Below the pieces are notes generated by a model that saw only the letters and a list, made by a program, of their open reading frames with translations, made no database searches and was not told the origin of the DNA. A stretch of 12,055 nucleotides of DNA from Sulfurovum sp. UBA1140. GTDB taxonomy: Bacteria; Campylobacterota; Campylobacteria; Campylobacterales; Sulfurovaceae. Below are positions 1 to 6,286 of this stretch, piece after piece (positions within the stretch are counted from its first letter, which is position 1; each line of letters opens with the position of its first letter). The position numbers were made by a program, and so were the translations under genes. The stretch is from assembly GCA_002311915.1 (NCBI GenBank), contig DCAF01000039.1, forward strand, positions 22,138-34,192. Reading direction: 5' to 3'.

Positions 1-78
1 TGTTGTTCTTTGTACAAAAGAAAAATATTCATCTATCTCATTAGCCTTTTCTTCAAATTCTGAGATAACTATATCCAT
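1..78 (-). CDS. Start of an unidentified protein, runs off the left edge
   Basis: An open frame starts with ATG at 78-76 and continues to the window edge; only 26 residues are visible, beginning MDIVISEFEEKANEIDEYF. The start lies 2 nt after the stop of the methyltransferase gene, and a GGA within that gene's last codons could serve as its ribosome site, so the two are probably translated from one message. The visible part is acidic and helical-looking. The pattern of an acidic helix followed by EIDEYFSF resembles the N-termini of some HEPN-fold proteins (RiboL-PSP/MAE_18760-like) that I recall beside cytosine methyltransferases. This is a weak resemblance on few residues. Alternatives are the partner endonuclease of a restriction system or a second methyltransferase subunit. 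The start is well supported by spacing; the function is unknown. Confidence 0.6.
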   Translation of the reverse strand, partial: MDIVISEFEEKANEIDEYFSFVQRTT

Positions 79-80
79 TT

Positions 81-827
81 TTAATTTTCCAAAATTTTAT
101 TTTTTACATAATCAATTCGACCATTTAATTTATTTGTATTATTGGCTGAATCAGAAGTAGTATGTTTTTTAAATTCATCAGAATAAAGCCAATTAATTTG
201 AGAGGTTTCTCCTGAGTCTATTTTTTCTAAATGACCAATAGCATCTTTAACCGTAAGATACTCTTCTATACTATGGGTTGGTTCTATAAGTTTTATTTCT
301 CCTTTTTTTGAAGCCAATAAAACCAATCTTTTTCTTTTTTGAGGAATACCATAATCAGGAGAATAGACTATCTTATGCCATACAAAATAACCATTTTTTT
401 CTAATTCTTTAACAAAATTTTCAAATACATGTTCTTTTTTAAAATTTAAAAGATTGGGAACATTTTCCATTGAAACTATTTCAGGTTGAGTCTCTTTTAT
501 CAATCTAGCAAATTCATAGAGTAATTGCCATCGTTGGTCTTTTTGTTTGTCCCCTTTAAGTGTATATGTTGAAAATGGTTGACAAGGAGCACAGCCAACT
601 AAAACTTTTATATCATCTTTATCATAAAATTTTTTTATATCTTCTGCTTCTACCTTACTAATATCTTGATGTATAAATGTAGCATTACAATTAGCTTCAA
701 AAGCATATTTACAACTATCATCAAAATCAATTCCTGCTTTTACTTTGATACCTGCTTTTTTAAAACCATAAGAAAGTCCACCAATACCACAGAATAAATC
801 AACTGCTGAAATATTTTTATTTATCAT
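81..827 (-). CDS. DNA (cytosine-5-)-methyltransferase, C-terminally short
   Basis: This protein should transfer a methyl group from S-adenosylmethionine to C5 of cytosine in DNA. Visible motifs are: motif I, LFCGIGG (about 11-17), for AdoMet binding; motif IV, GCAPCQPFS (78-86), with catalytic Cys82; motif VI, ENV (121-123); and motif VIII, QKRKRLVLLAS (163-173). At 248 residues it is shorter than typical single-chain enzymes. After DAIGHLEKIDSGETSQ (195-210) the sequence no longer looks like the family: no target-recognition domain of normal size, no motif IX, and no motif X (a GNAV-type segment). I read the other frames across 81-240 and found no lost motif, so a simple late frameshift does not explain it. 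It is either truncated or the large half of a split enzyme, as in M.AquI-type two-subunit methyltransferases. ATG at 827-825 has a good AGGA ribosome site. The gene looks very AT-rich, which fits transfer. Confidence 0.88.
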   Translation of the reverse strand: MINKNISAVDLFCGIGGLSYGFKKAGIKVKAGIDFDDSCKYAFEANCNATFIHQDISKVEAEDIKKFYDKDDIKVLVGCAPCQPFSTYTLKGDKQKDQRWQLLYEFARLIKETQPEIVSMENVPNLLNFKKEHVFENFVKELEKNGYFVWHKIVYSPDYGIPQKRKRLVLLASKKGEIKLIEPTHSIEEYLTVKDAIGHLEKIDSGETSQINWLYSDEFKKHTTSDSANNTNKLNGRIDYVKNKILEN

Positions 828-840
828 TAAATTTTCCTAA
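828..840 (-). promoter_or_regulatory. Ribosome binding site of the methyltransferase gene
   Basis: On the minus strand the sequence is TTAGGAAAATTTA followed directly by ATG. The AGGA core is about 7-8 nt before the start, a standard spacing, which fixes the start codon at 827-825. Confidence 0.6.
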
Positions 841-848
841 TATTTTAT

Positions 849-876
849 TTTGTTATACTCTCTTAATTATAACAAA
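849..876. promoter_or_regulatory. Operator-like inverted repeat over the methyltransferase promoter
   Basis: A perfect inverted repeat is present: TTTGTTATA (849-857) and TATAACAAA (868-876), separated by 10 nt. Arm centres are about 19 bp apart, roughly two helical turns, as expected for a dimeric repressor. The right arm overlaps an extended -10 element read on the minus strand (TGTTATAAT, 874-866). A protein bound here would block transcription of the methyltransferase gene. It lacks the GC-rich stem and U-run of an intrinsic terminator. The operator role is inferred from geometry; the repeat itself is certain. Confidence 0.45.
866..874 (-). promoter_or_regulatory. Extended -10 promoter for the methyltransferase unit
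   Basis: Minus-strand TGTTATAAT is a textbook TGn-TATAAT extended -10, placed about 40 nt before the start codon. No good -35 hexamer is visible, but extended -10 promoters need none. The -35 area is instead occupied by two copies of an 8-nt repeat. Confidence 0.45.
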
Positions 877-884
877 TAATCGGT

Positions 885-901
885 ATTGAACTGATTGAAC
901 T
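885..901. repeat. Tandem 8-nt direct repeat in the -35 region
   Basis: ATTGAACT occurs at 885-892 and again at 894-901, a 9-bp period (AGTTCAAT twice on the minus strand). It sits just upstream of the extended -10 of the methyltransferase gene and just after the mnmG stop. It could be a paired binding site for an activator or repressor; chance is possible. Confidence 0.4.
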
Positions 902-913
902 TAACTCTTTCTC

Positions 914-2782
914 TTACCTAGCTTTCTGTGCCATCTTTATATAAATATGTAAAATCTCTAATGAAGCAGGAGTTACCCCTGAAATTTCAGAGGCATTAAA
1001 TAGCGTTGGAGGGTTAATTTTGGTCAATTTTTCGACAATTTCGTTACTTAAACCTGATACTTTTTTAAAATCAAATGCTTGTGGAATTTTTACTTGAAGC
1101 ATATCTTTCATCTTATGTACTTGTGCTTGTTGCTTCTCGATATAGCGACTATATTTTGCCTCTATCAGTATCTGCTCTAACACAACTTCATCATATTTTT
1201 CAAAATCAGGAAGCAACATTTTTAACTTCTGTTGCGTCATGGTTGAACGTGCCAACAAATCGAGCAGATAGACTTTATCATTGATTTTATCTTCACCGAC
1301 AGTTAATAAAAATTCTATAAAATCTTTATTAGGTGTTACAAAATTCTTTTTTAGATGGCTCAATGCCTCTTTTATATCAGCCTCTTTTTTCTTTACTTGT
1401 TTCAAATATACATCGTCTAAAAGTCCAAACTGCTCTCCATATTTATACAAACGAACATCAGCATTATCTTCACGAAGTAGAAGCCGATACTCACTCCGAC
1501 TGGTAAACATTCGATAAGGTTCTTTGGTTCCTTTTGTGACCAAATCATCAATAAGAACCCCAATATATGCCTCTTCACGCCCCAAAATAAATGGCTCTTT
1601 ACCTTGAATACTAAGTCCTGCATTTATCCCTGCCATCATCCCTTGGGCTGCAGCCTCTTCGTAACCTGTGGTTCCATTAATCTGACCTGCACAATAAAGC
1701 CCTTCTACCTTTTTGGTCTCTAGGGTGTGCTTGAGTTCAGTGGGTTGTACAAAATCATACTCTATCGCATATCCATAACGTACAATTTTAGCATTTTCCA
1801 TCCCTTTAACCGATTGAATCATCTCTAACTGCACATCCGTTGACAACGAGGTACTCATACCATTAATATAAAACTCATTGGCTTCAATCGTCTGTGGTTC
1901 TACAAAAATTTGGTGCCTTGGTCTATCTCGAAAACGGTTTATCTTATCTTCGATACTTGGGCAGTATCGTGGTCCCATCCCCTCAATTTGACCCGAGAAC
2001 ATGGGTGCTCTATAAAAATTACTCTCGATAATATTATGTGTTGTCTCATTGGTATAGGTGACATGACACGGAAGCTGGGTAGGATTAAAAGTAGCTCTAT
2101 TGGTTCTAAATGAAAAAGGAGTCGCTTTCTCATTGCCCCCTTGTGGCTCCATCACCGACAAATCAATACTGCTCCCGTCTATTCTTGCACATGTTCCTGT
2201 TTTAAGTCGTCCTATCTCTAATCCTAGATCACAAAGGTACTTTGCTAACTCAATAGAAGCAAACTCACCCTGTCGCCCTGCTTGTTGTTTTTTATCACCA
2301 ATATGAATCAGACCATTTAAAAATGTTCCTGCCGTAATAATCACTTTAGGAGCCATATATCGGCTACCAAGTTGGGTCTCGACCCCCATAACTCTGCCCT
2401 CTTCAATAATAAGTGCATTGACCATCTCTTGCTTGACATCCAAATTTTTCGTACTCAAAACCACATCACGCATATAGATACGATACCTGTCCATATCTAT
2501 CTGAGCCCTGCTACCTCGAACGGCTGGTCCTTTAGATTGATTCAATATACGAAACTGAATACCTGTAGCATCGGTTGCTAAACCCATCTCTCCACCCATG
2601 GCATCTAACTCTTTAACCAAGTGTCCTTTTGCCAAACCACCAATGGCAGGGTTACAACTAGAAGCCCCTATCTGCTCTGCCAACATCGTTACCAAAAGGG
2701 TCTTAACACCCATTCTTGCAGGGGCTAAACTCGCCTCTATTCCTGCATGACCACCACCGATTACTATTACATCGTAATTCAT
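914..2782 (-). CDS. mnmG: tRNA uridine-5-carboxymethylaminomethyl modification enzyme MnmG (GidA)
   Basis: MnmG works with the GTPase MnmE to install the (carboxymethyl)aminomethyl group at C5 of wobble uridine 34 in tRNAs reading split codon boxes. It uses FAD, NADH and a folate one-carbon donor, in the cytoplasm. The protein is 622 residues, normal for the family. The N-terminal FAD site reads IGGGHAGIEA (8-17). The conserved block with Cys43 (SSCNPAIGG) and the block with Cys273 (RYCPSIEDK) match the two conserved family cysteines. GTTGYEEAAAQG (370-381) and EPYRMFTSRSEYRLLLR (421-437) are GidA signatures, and the helical C-terminal MnmE/tRNA-binding part is present. The ATG at 2782-2780 has a modest purine-rich ribosome site. 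mnmD at 3815-4582 acts later on the same base. It diverges from ribE. Confidence 0.97.
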   Translation of the reverse strand: MNYDVIVIGGGHAGIEASLAPARMGVKTLLVTMLAEQIGASSCNPAIGGLAKGHLVKELDAMGGEMGLATDATGIQFRILNQSKGPAVRGSRAQIDMDRYRIYMRDVVLSTKNLDVKQEMVNALIIEEGRVMGVETQLGSRYMAPKVIITAGTFLNGLIHIGDKKQQAGRQGEFASIELAKYLCDLGLEIGRLKTGTCARIDGSSIDLSVMEPQGGNEKATPFSFRTNRATFNPTQLPCHVTYTNETTHNIIESNFYRAPMFSGQIEGMGPRYCPSIEDKINRFRDRPRHQIFVEPQTIEANEFYINGMSTSLSTDVQLEMIQSVKGMENAKIVRYGYAIEYDFVQPTELKHTLETKKVEGLYCAGQINGTTGYEEAAAQGMMAGINAGLSIQGKEPFILGREEAYIGVLIDDLVTKGTKEPYRMFTSRSEYRLLLREDNADVRLYKYGEQFGLLDDVYLKQVKKKEADIKEALSHLKKNFVTPNKDFIEFLLTVGEDKINDKVYLLDLLARSTMTQQKLKMLLPDFEKYDEVVLEQILIEAKYSRYIEKQQAQVHKMKDMLQVKIPQAFDFKKVSGLSNEIVEKLTKINPPTLFNASEISGVTPASLEILHIYIKMAQKAR

Positions 2783-2808
2783 TTAAAAACTCTCTTTACT
2801 ATTTGTGC

Positions 2809-2814
2809 TATAAT
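2809..2814 (+). promoter_or_regulatory. Extended -10 promoter for ribE
   Basis: TGCTATAAT at 2806-2814 is an extended -10 (TGn-TATAAT), giving a predicted start near 2821. The ribosome site GAGG (2840-2843) and ATG at 2848 follow. No clear -35 is seen. It overlaps the oppositely directed mnmG promoter. Confidence 0.55.
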
Positions 2815-2821
2815 GATTGCA

Positions 2822-2827
2822 ATTATA
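2822..2827 (-). promoter_or_regulatory. Extended -10 promoter for mnmG
   Basis: On the minus strand TGATATAAT (2830-2822) is an extended -10, with a predicted start near 2815 and a leader of roughly 33 nt before the mnmG ATG. The plus-strand ribE -10 lies only 7 bp away, so the two promoters probably compete for RNA polymerase. Confidence 0.5.
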
Positions 2828-2847
2828 TCAAAGTAAATTGAGGTATC

Positions 2848-3465
2848 ATGTTCACAGGACTTATACGAGAAATTGCCACGGTTAAAAGCTATCAAAACAA
2901 CATATTAACCATTCAGTCAAAACACCAAGCCAAACTGGGTGACTCTATTGCCATTAATGGTGTTTGCCTTACCGTTATTGAAGTTAACAGCGATGGATTT
3001 AACCTTGAACTTGCCGATGAGACACGCTCTATTATTGATGAGTCTAAAATATCAGGTAGGGTACATATTGAACCTGCCATGCAGATGAGCGACCGATTTG
3101 AAGGGCATGTTGTCCAAGGGCATGTTGATTGTGTGGGAGAAATAGTTAATATTACTCCTAGAGAGAATGCCACCGATTTTATTATTAAAGTAGAGCCAAA
3201 ATATATTGCCCATATTATTCCCAAAGGCTCTATTACTATTGATGGGGTTTCGTTAACCATTAATGATGTTTATCATGATTCCTTTAGACTCACCATTATC
3301 CCCCACACCCTAAGAGAGACGCTTATGGGGGAGTATCAATTAGGTTCTAAAATCAATATAGAGACCGACCTATTTGCACGATACATTGACCATATTTTAA
3401 CCAATAGAGAGCAGAAAAAGAGCATGAACTGGAGTGATGTGGACAATTTACAGATGAGTTATTGA
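2848..3465 (+). CDS. ribE: Riboflavin synthase, alpha chain type
   Basis: This enzyme converts two molecules of 6,7-dimethyl-8-ribityllumazine into riboflavin and a pyrimidinedione, the last step of riboflavin synthesis in the cytoplasm. The 205-residue protein has the family's two homologous lumazine-binding barrels. Repeat 1 starts with MFTGLI and contains GDSIAINGVCLTV (31-43). Repeat 2 follows GHVVQGHVD (86-94) and contains GSITIDGVSLTIN (127-139). The PHTLRETL segment (152-159) and the C-terminal helix with NIETDLFARYIDHIL, used for trimer assembly, are present. Length is normal. ATG at 2848 is preceded by GAGG. Its TGA stop overlaps the ATG of the broken cupin gene by one base, so the two once formed an operon. 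The symbol ribE follows proteobacterial use; ribC is also used. Confidence 0.96.
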   Translation: MFTGLIREIATVKSYQNNILTIQSKHQAKLGDSIAINGVCLTVIEVNSDGFNLELADETRSIIDESKISGRVHIEPAMQMSDRFEGHVVQGHVDCVGEIVNITPRENATDFIIKVEPKYIAHIIPKGSITIDGVSLTINDVYHDSFRLTIIPHTLRETLMGEYQLGSKINIETDLFARYIDHILTNREQKKSMNWSDVDNLQMSY

Positions 3466-3680
3466 TGAACTTTTTTGACTACACCACTCCAAAAAAAGGC
3501 GAAATCTTTGATACCCTATTTAAAGATAAGAATATTGAGATTAAACGCATTGTTAGCTCTGAATATTTTGAACCTATGGAGTATTGCCAAGCAGAAGATG
3601 AGTGGGTAGTTTTAATTGAAGGGGGAACTCTTTTGCTCAACTGGTCGAAGATATTTATACAAAACATGACGATGAGTTAA
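3465..3680 (+). pseudogene. Cupin-domain protein, 3' end lost
   Basis: The ATG at 3465-3467 overlaps the ribE stop (TGATG), which favours it over the TTG one codon upstream. The first ~56 residues (MNFFDYTTPKK..., EPMEYCQ, EDEWVVLIEG) read like the N-terminal half of a small cupin protein, in which a line of the form WVVLIEGEA would lead into the metal-binding barrel. From about 3627 the family pattern stops and the frame ends after a basic, unrelated tail (LNWSKIFIQNMTMS). The rest of the barrel, including the second cupin motif, is missing. The sequence beyond is the tail of another gene in a different frame, so a deletion most likely joined the two. A translated 71-residue stub is possible but unlikely to fold. 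Confidence 0.65.
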
Positions 3681-3797
3681 CATTGGCAATAAAAGAAGAG
3701 GTTGCCGACGCTCTAAAAAATAGAAGAGTATAATAGACTCTTTGGAATCGGCGTGTTTACACCCGAACTTAACGAGACTAAAGTCATCGTTTCCTAA
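3620..3797 (+). pseudogene. C-terminal remnant of an unidentified gene, frameshifted
   Basis: In the frame of codon 3635-3637 the plus strand reads FAQLVEDIYTKHDDELT and then LAIKEEVADALK up to a run of six A (3715-3720). After the run, a one-base change brings IEEYNRLFGIGVFTPEL and NETKVIVS, ending at TAA 3795-3797. The two pieces join naturally as ...EEVADALK(K)IEEYNRLF..., so the A-run is the probable frameshift site. There is no plausible start codon or ribosome site; an in-frame stop lies just upstream at 3617-3619. I do not recognise the protein. Its acidic helical part followed by a short strand-like end looks like real coding sequence. It lies on the same strand as ribE and the cupin stub and was probably a downstream operon member before a deletion. 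Confidence 0.55.
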
Positions 3798-3814
3798 TTT
3801 TGCAAAATATATAA

Positions 3815-4582
3815 CTACAAATAGTCACCATCACAGAGGCTTTTTGCCTCGCTATTTCGAGACTTTTTTAACTCCATATCAATATACTTAATATGGGGTA
3901 ACATTAAAGAGGAAGCTACAGTAGAGTACCGTACCCCCTCTCCATAAACTACAAAAATTTTAAATCCATTCTCATAAAGCCCCATACGAACAGCAATGGC
4001 TGTTGAGTAAGTCGTCAAAATGGTATCCTCTTTACTAACAGCTCGAATATCTTTAAAATACTCGGTTGTCCAGAGCAGAGGATTTTTATGGGGGCTAAAA
4101 GCATCTTGATAGATAATATCAAATTTCTCTTCTATCTTAGGGAGACTCTCTCGGGCATCGCCTAGTAAAATTTCAATTTTAAACTGCTCATCTTCATAAA
4201 AGTGATTATGACTTAACTCTACAATAATGTCTCGAAAGGGTTCAAACTCTTTTGGGTATTCAAATGTAGCTAACGAAGTAATCAAAGAGGCATCAAACTC
4301 GGGGGAAATAATATGTATTTTGCTAGAGAGTTTTTGTTCTCGAACATAGTAAAGTGTCGCCAAGGTGTTGTAGCCCAAACCAAAACAGATGTCTAAAATG
4401 GTTATCTTTTTTTTACCTGCTTGAAATAGAAATGCTGGTTTTACATGCTTCTCTAATGTTTCATGTAAAGCACCATCATAGGTTGAGTGATAAGATTCGC
4501 CAAACTCTTCTGAAAAAAGTGTACTGGTTCCATCTTCTGTAGCTATAACTATTTTTTGTTCTCGTAAAGTTCTATTATACAT
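3815..4582 (-). CDS. mnmD: MnmD-type tRNA wobble-uridine methyltransferase (MnmC N-domain family)
   Basis: The family (Methyltransf_30, formerly DUF752) uses AdoMet to methylate aminomethyl-(2-thio)uridine at tRNA position 34, giving the methylaminomethyl form. It acts after MnmE/MnmG. Visible features are an N-terminal segment ending in the substrate-side pattern DGALHETLEKH (36-46), the AdoMet loop LDICFGLGYNT (63-73), GDARESLP (141-148), and the family signature YQDAFSPHKNPLLWT (158-172) with the catalytic-site Asp159. At 255 residues it lacks the FAD-dependent oxidase half found in bifunctional E. coli MnmC, so it is the stand-alone form. ATG at 4582-4580 has no obvious Shine-Dalgarno. 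Its own promoter is unclear: it follows the porin terminator by about 40 nt and may be transcribed by readthrough or a weak local promoter. Confidence 0.9.
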   Translation of the reverse strand: MYNRTLREQKIVIATEDGTSTLFSEEFGESYHSTYDGALHETLEKHVKPAFLFQAGKKKITILDICFGLGYNTLATLYYVREQKLSSKIHIISPEFDASLITSLATFEYPKEFEPFRDIIVELSHNHFYEDEQFKIEILLGDARESLPKIEEKFDIIYQDAFSPHKNPLLWTTEYFKDIRAVSKEDTILTTYSTAIAVRMGLYENGFKIFVVYGEGVRYSTVASSLMLPHIKYIDMELKKSRNSEAKSLCDGDYL

Positions 4583-4620
4583 GATTTTAAATTTAAAGGT
4601 AAGATTAGAATAGTAAAATT

Positions 4621-4650
4621 AAAAAGAGATTCCTCAAGCCGAAGCTTGAG
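4621..4650 (-). terminator. Rho-independent terminator of the porin gene
   Basis: Downstream of the porin stop, minus-strand CTCAAGC-TTCG-GCTTGAG (4650-4633) forms a perfect 7-bp stem, extendable by a G-U and an A-U pair, with a cUUCGg loop of the extra-stable type. It is followed after a short spacer by TTTTT (4625-4621) and more T-rich sequence. The other strand has A-runs instead, so it works only for minus-strand transcription. Confidence 0.8.
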
Positions 4651-4673
4651 AAAAAAGAGTAAACTTTTATAGA

Positions 4674-5864
4674 TTAAAAGTTATATCTTGTCCAGAAACG
4701 GATAATATTTGTAGGATCAGATGCTAACTCATCTTCAGCCAATACATAAGCGGCCAACATAGTTGTACCAAGTGCTTTAAACTTGTAGATAACATCTAGC
4801 TCTGTATAGTCAGAACCATCTGTTGCATTATCAGTTGTCATATCATACTGAGCAATCAAAGTACCTAGACCAACTGGCATTTTAGCTTGAAGTACGATAG
4901 TATCAGCATCTCTACTAATATGATTTTGGTTAAATACCATCTGTGTATAGAGTGGAGTTTTTACGCCTGTACCTGTATTTTGAACAGATAGTGTTCCATC
5001 ATCAACAGTTGAATATGCCAATTTAAGTGCTACAGGACCTGCTTTACCAGTAACTTTAACACCCATTGCTGTGGTGTCTTTTAGGTTATTCTCTGGCATA
5101 ACAGAACCACCTTGCAATCCAAATTTAACAGGAAGACCTGCATCTACTTGAACATCACCCCAAACTGCTGAACCAGCTTCCCCACCTAAAATATCTTCTA
5201 ATTTATAGTAACTTAAAGTAATAGGAACTTGTTTAAGTGACTTGTTTGCCACAGTTAACATATAAGCACCTTTATTAATAGCACCTTTTCCTAAATCACC
5301 AAAAGCACCTAAATCAACAAGTCCTACAGGCTGAGTTCCAATTCTACCATTCGATCTTGATACATAAGCAGCAACCAATGTAGTATCAGGAATATCACTA
5401 TTGATTGCTACAGCAGCATCAAATGTATTTTTGAATACATTCCAACCCTCTGAGAATGCTAATGGAGAAAGAGACTTTGGAAGCTCTTGTCTACCCAATT
5501 TAAATGTTGTGTTAGCAATTTTCTTAGTAACATATAATTTTGTCATTGAGTGAGAGTTTAACTCATTTGCCTGAGCTGTTTGCATTGTGTTAGAAACAAG
5601 ATTATTTTCAAGCCCTAAAGAACCTAAAAATGTCTCTTGATAACCAAGACCAAATCCATTACCAAGATCAGCATTTAAGTTAAGTTGTAGACCAGCGTTG
5701 GCTCTTGAGTTGTCTTTTCTGAAAAAATCACTATCTCCACCGTTCTCAACAGTTTGATAGTAAACAACAGCTTGACCACCAACTTTTACATCAACATCTG
5801 CATTCGCAACACTCATCATACCTACAGCAGCAATTGCCGCAAGACTTAAATTTGTAATTTTCAC
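4674..5864 (-). CDS. Outer membrane porin, beta-barrel, OprD/MOMP-like
   Basis: The 396-residue protein begins with a Sec signal peptide (MKITNLSLAAIAAVGMMSVANA, cleavage likely after Ala22). The mature part has alternating amphipathic strands, many Gly/Asn/Asp turns, no cysteine, and a C-terminal aromatic end (...WTRYNF) recognised by the BAM machinery. LGRQELPKSLSPLAF and EGWNVFKNTFDAAVA are typical of epsilonproteobacterial porins that I recall. It would allow diffusion of small solutes across the outer membrane; substrate preference cannot be told. The start codon is GTG (5864-5862), 5 nt after a strong AAGGAG. An out-of-frame ATGTGA overlaps it. The gene is monocistronic, with a strong terminator after it, and its 269-bp upstream region separates it from the tRNA cluster. 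Confidence 0.9.
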   Translation of the reverse strand: MKITNLSLAAIAAVGMMSVANADVDVKVGGQAVVYYQTVENGGDSDFFRKDNSRANAGLQLNLNADLGNGFGLGYQETFLGSLGLENNLVSNTMQTAQANELNSHSMTKLYVTKKIANTTFKLGRQELPKSLSPLAFSEGWNVFKNTFDAAVAINSDIPDTTLVAAYVSRSNGRIGTQPVGLVDLGAFGDLGKGAINKGAYMLTVANKSLKQVPITLSYYKLEDILGGEAGSAVWGDVQVDAGLPVKFGLQGGSVMPENNLKDTTAMGVKVTGKAGPVALKLAYSTVDDGTLSVQNTGTGVKTPLYTQMVFNQNHISRDADTIVLQAKMPVGLGTLIAQYDMTTDNATDGSDYTELDVIYKFKALGTTMLAAYVLAEDELASDPTNIIRFWTRYNF

Positions 5865-5876
5865 ATTTTCTCCTTT
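5865..5876 (-). promoter_or_regulatory. Strong ribosome binding site deciding a GTG start of the porin
   Basis: The minus strand reads AAAGGAGAAAAT then GTG. The GGAG core is 5 nt before the GTG and 3 nt before an overlapping ATG, so GTG has the better spacing. The ATG is in another frame and meets TGA immediately. Confidence 0.65.
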
Positions 5877-6133
5877 ATGTTTAGTACATTGAATAGATAA
5901 GATCTTGATAGAAGGTACTCATCAATTGAACAAATCTACATCATTATGATAACAGTAGAAACCTTATTTTTTCTTGATATTCATCACTTTTAATAAATTT
6001 TTACCATTTTTTAACTATTTGAAGATAAGAAATCTATAAAACAAGTACATTAAGTAGATAGATAGGTACAGAAGATGTGATATGTCGTGATTTTATAAGA
6101 AGAAAAGAAAAAAATAGATTGAATTAAAAAATA
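5877..6133. other. AT-rich intergenic region between tRNA-Ser and the porin
   Basis: No gene is seen. It must contain the porin promoter, but I could not find a convincing -35/-10 pair. A small palindrome ATCATTATGAT (5940-5950) overlaps a weak -10-like CATAAT and might be an operator. Just after the tRNA-Ser 3' end (below 6134) the minus strand is very T-rich (two runs within 6108-6131) and could end tRNA transcription, although no hairpin other than the tRNA itself precedes it. Confidence 0.5.
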
Positions 6134-6221
6134 TGGCCGGGAGAGGGAGATTCGAACTCCCGGAGGTATAACCCTCACCGGTTTTCAAGACCGGCACATT
6201 CGACCACTCTGACATCTCCCG
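6134..6221 (-). tRNA. tRNA-Ser(UGA)
   Basis: The acceptor arms CGGGAGA (6221-6215) and TCTCCCG (6144-6138) pair fully, followed by discriminator G and an encoded CCA (6136-6134). The anticodon stem CCGGT/ACCGG encloses loop CTTGAAA with anticodon TGA (6187-6185). A long variable arm (TGAGGGTTATACCTC) marks a class II tRNA. The T arm contains TTCGAAT. It is last in the four-tRNA transcript. Confidence 0.95.
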
Positions 6222-6286
6222 ACATTGTTAAAAGAAGTGCAATTTTATCTAAAAAAGATAAAAACTACTTTAAATATAAAAATTTT

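Noticed and set aside
849..876. Terminator of mnmG at the inverted repeat
   Set aside because: The stem is AT-only apart from one G-C pair, the loop is 10 nt and no T-run follows on the minus strand; an operator over the promoter fits better.
2913..3260. Minus-strand open frame of 115 codons inside ribE
   Set aside because: It lies wholly within a clearly conserved riboflavin synthase gene; a shadow frame.
5877..6221. Possible integration site of a mobile element at the tRNA-Ser 3' end
   Set aside because: No integrase, no repeated copy of the tRNA end and no foreign genes beside it; the neighbour is an ordinary porin gene.
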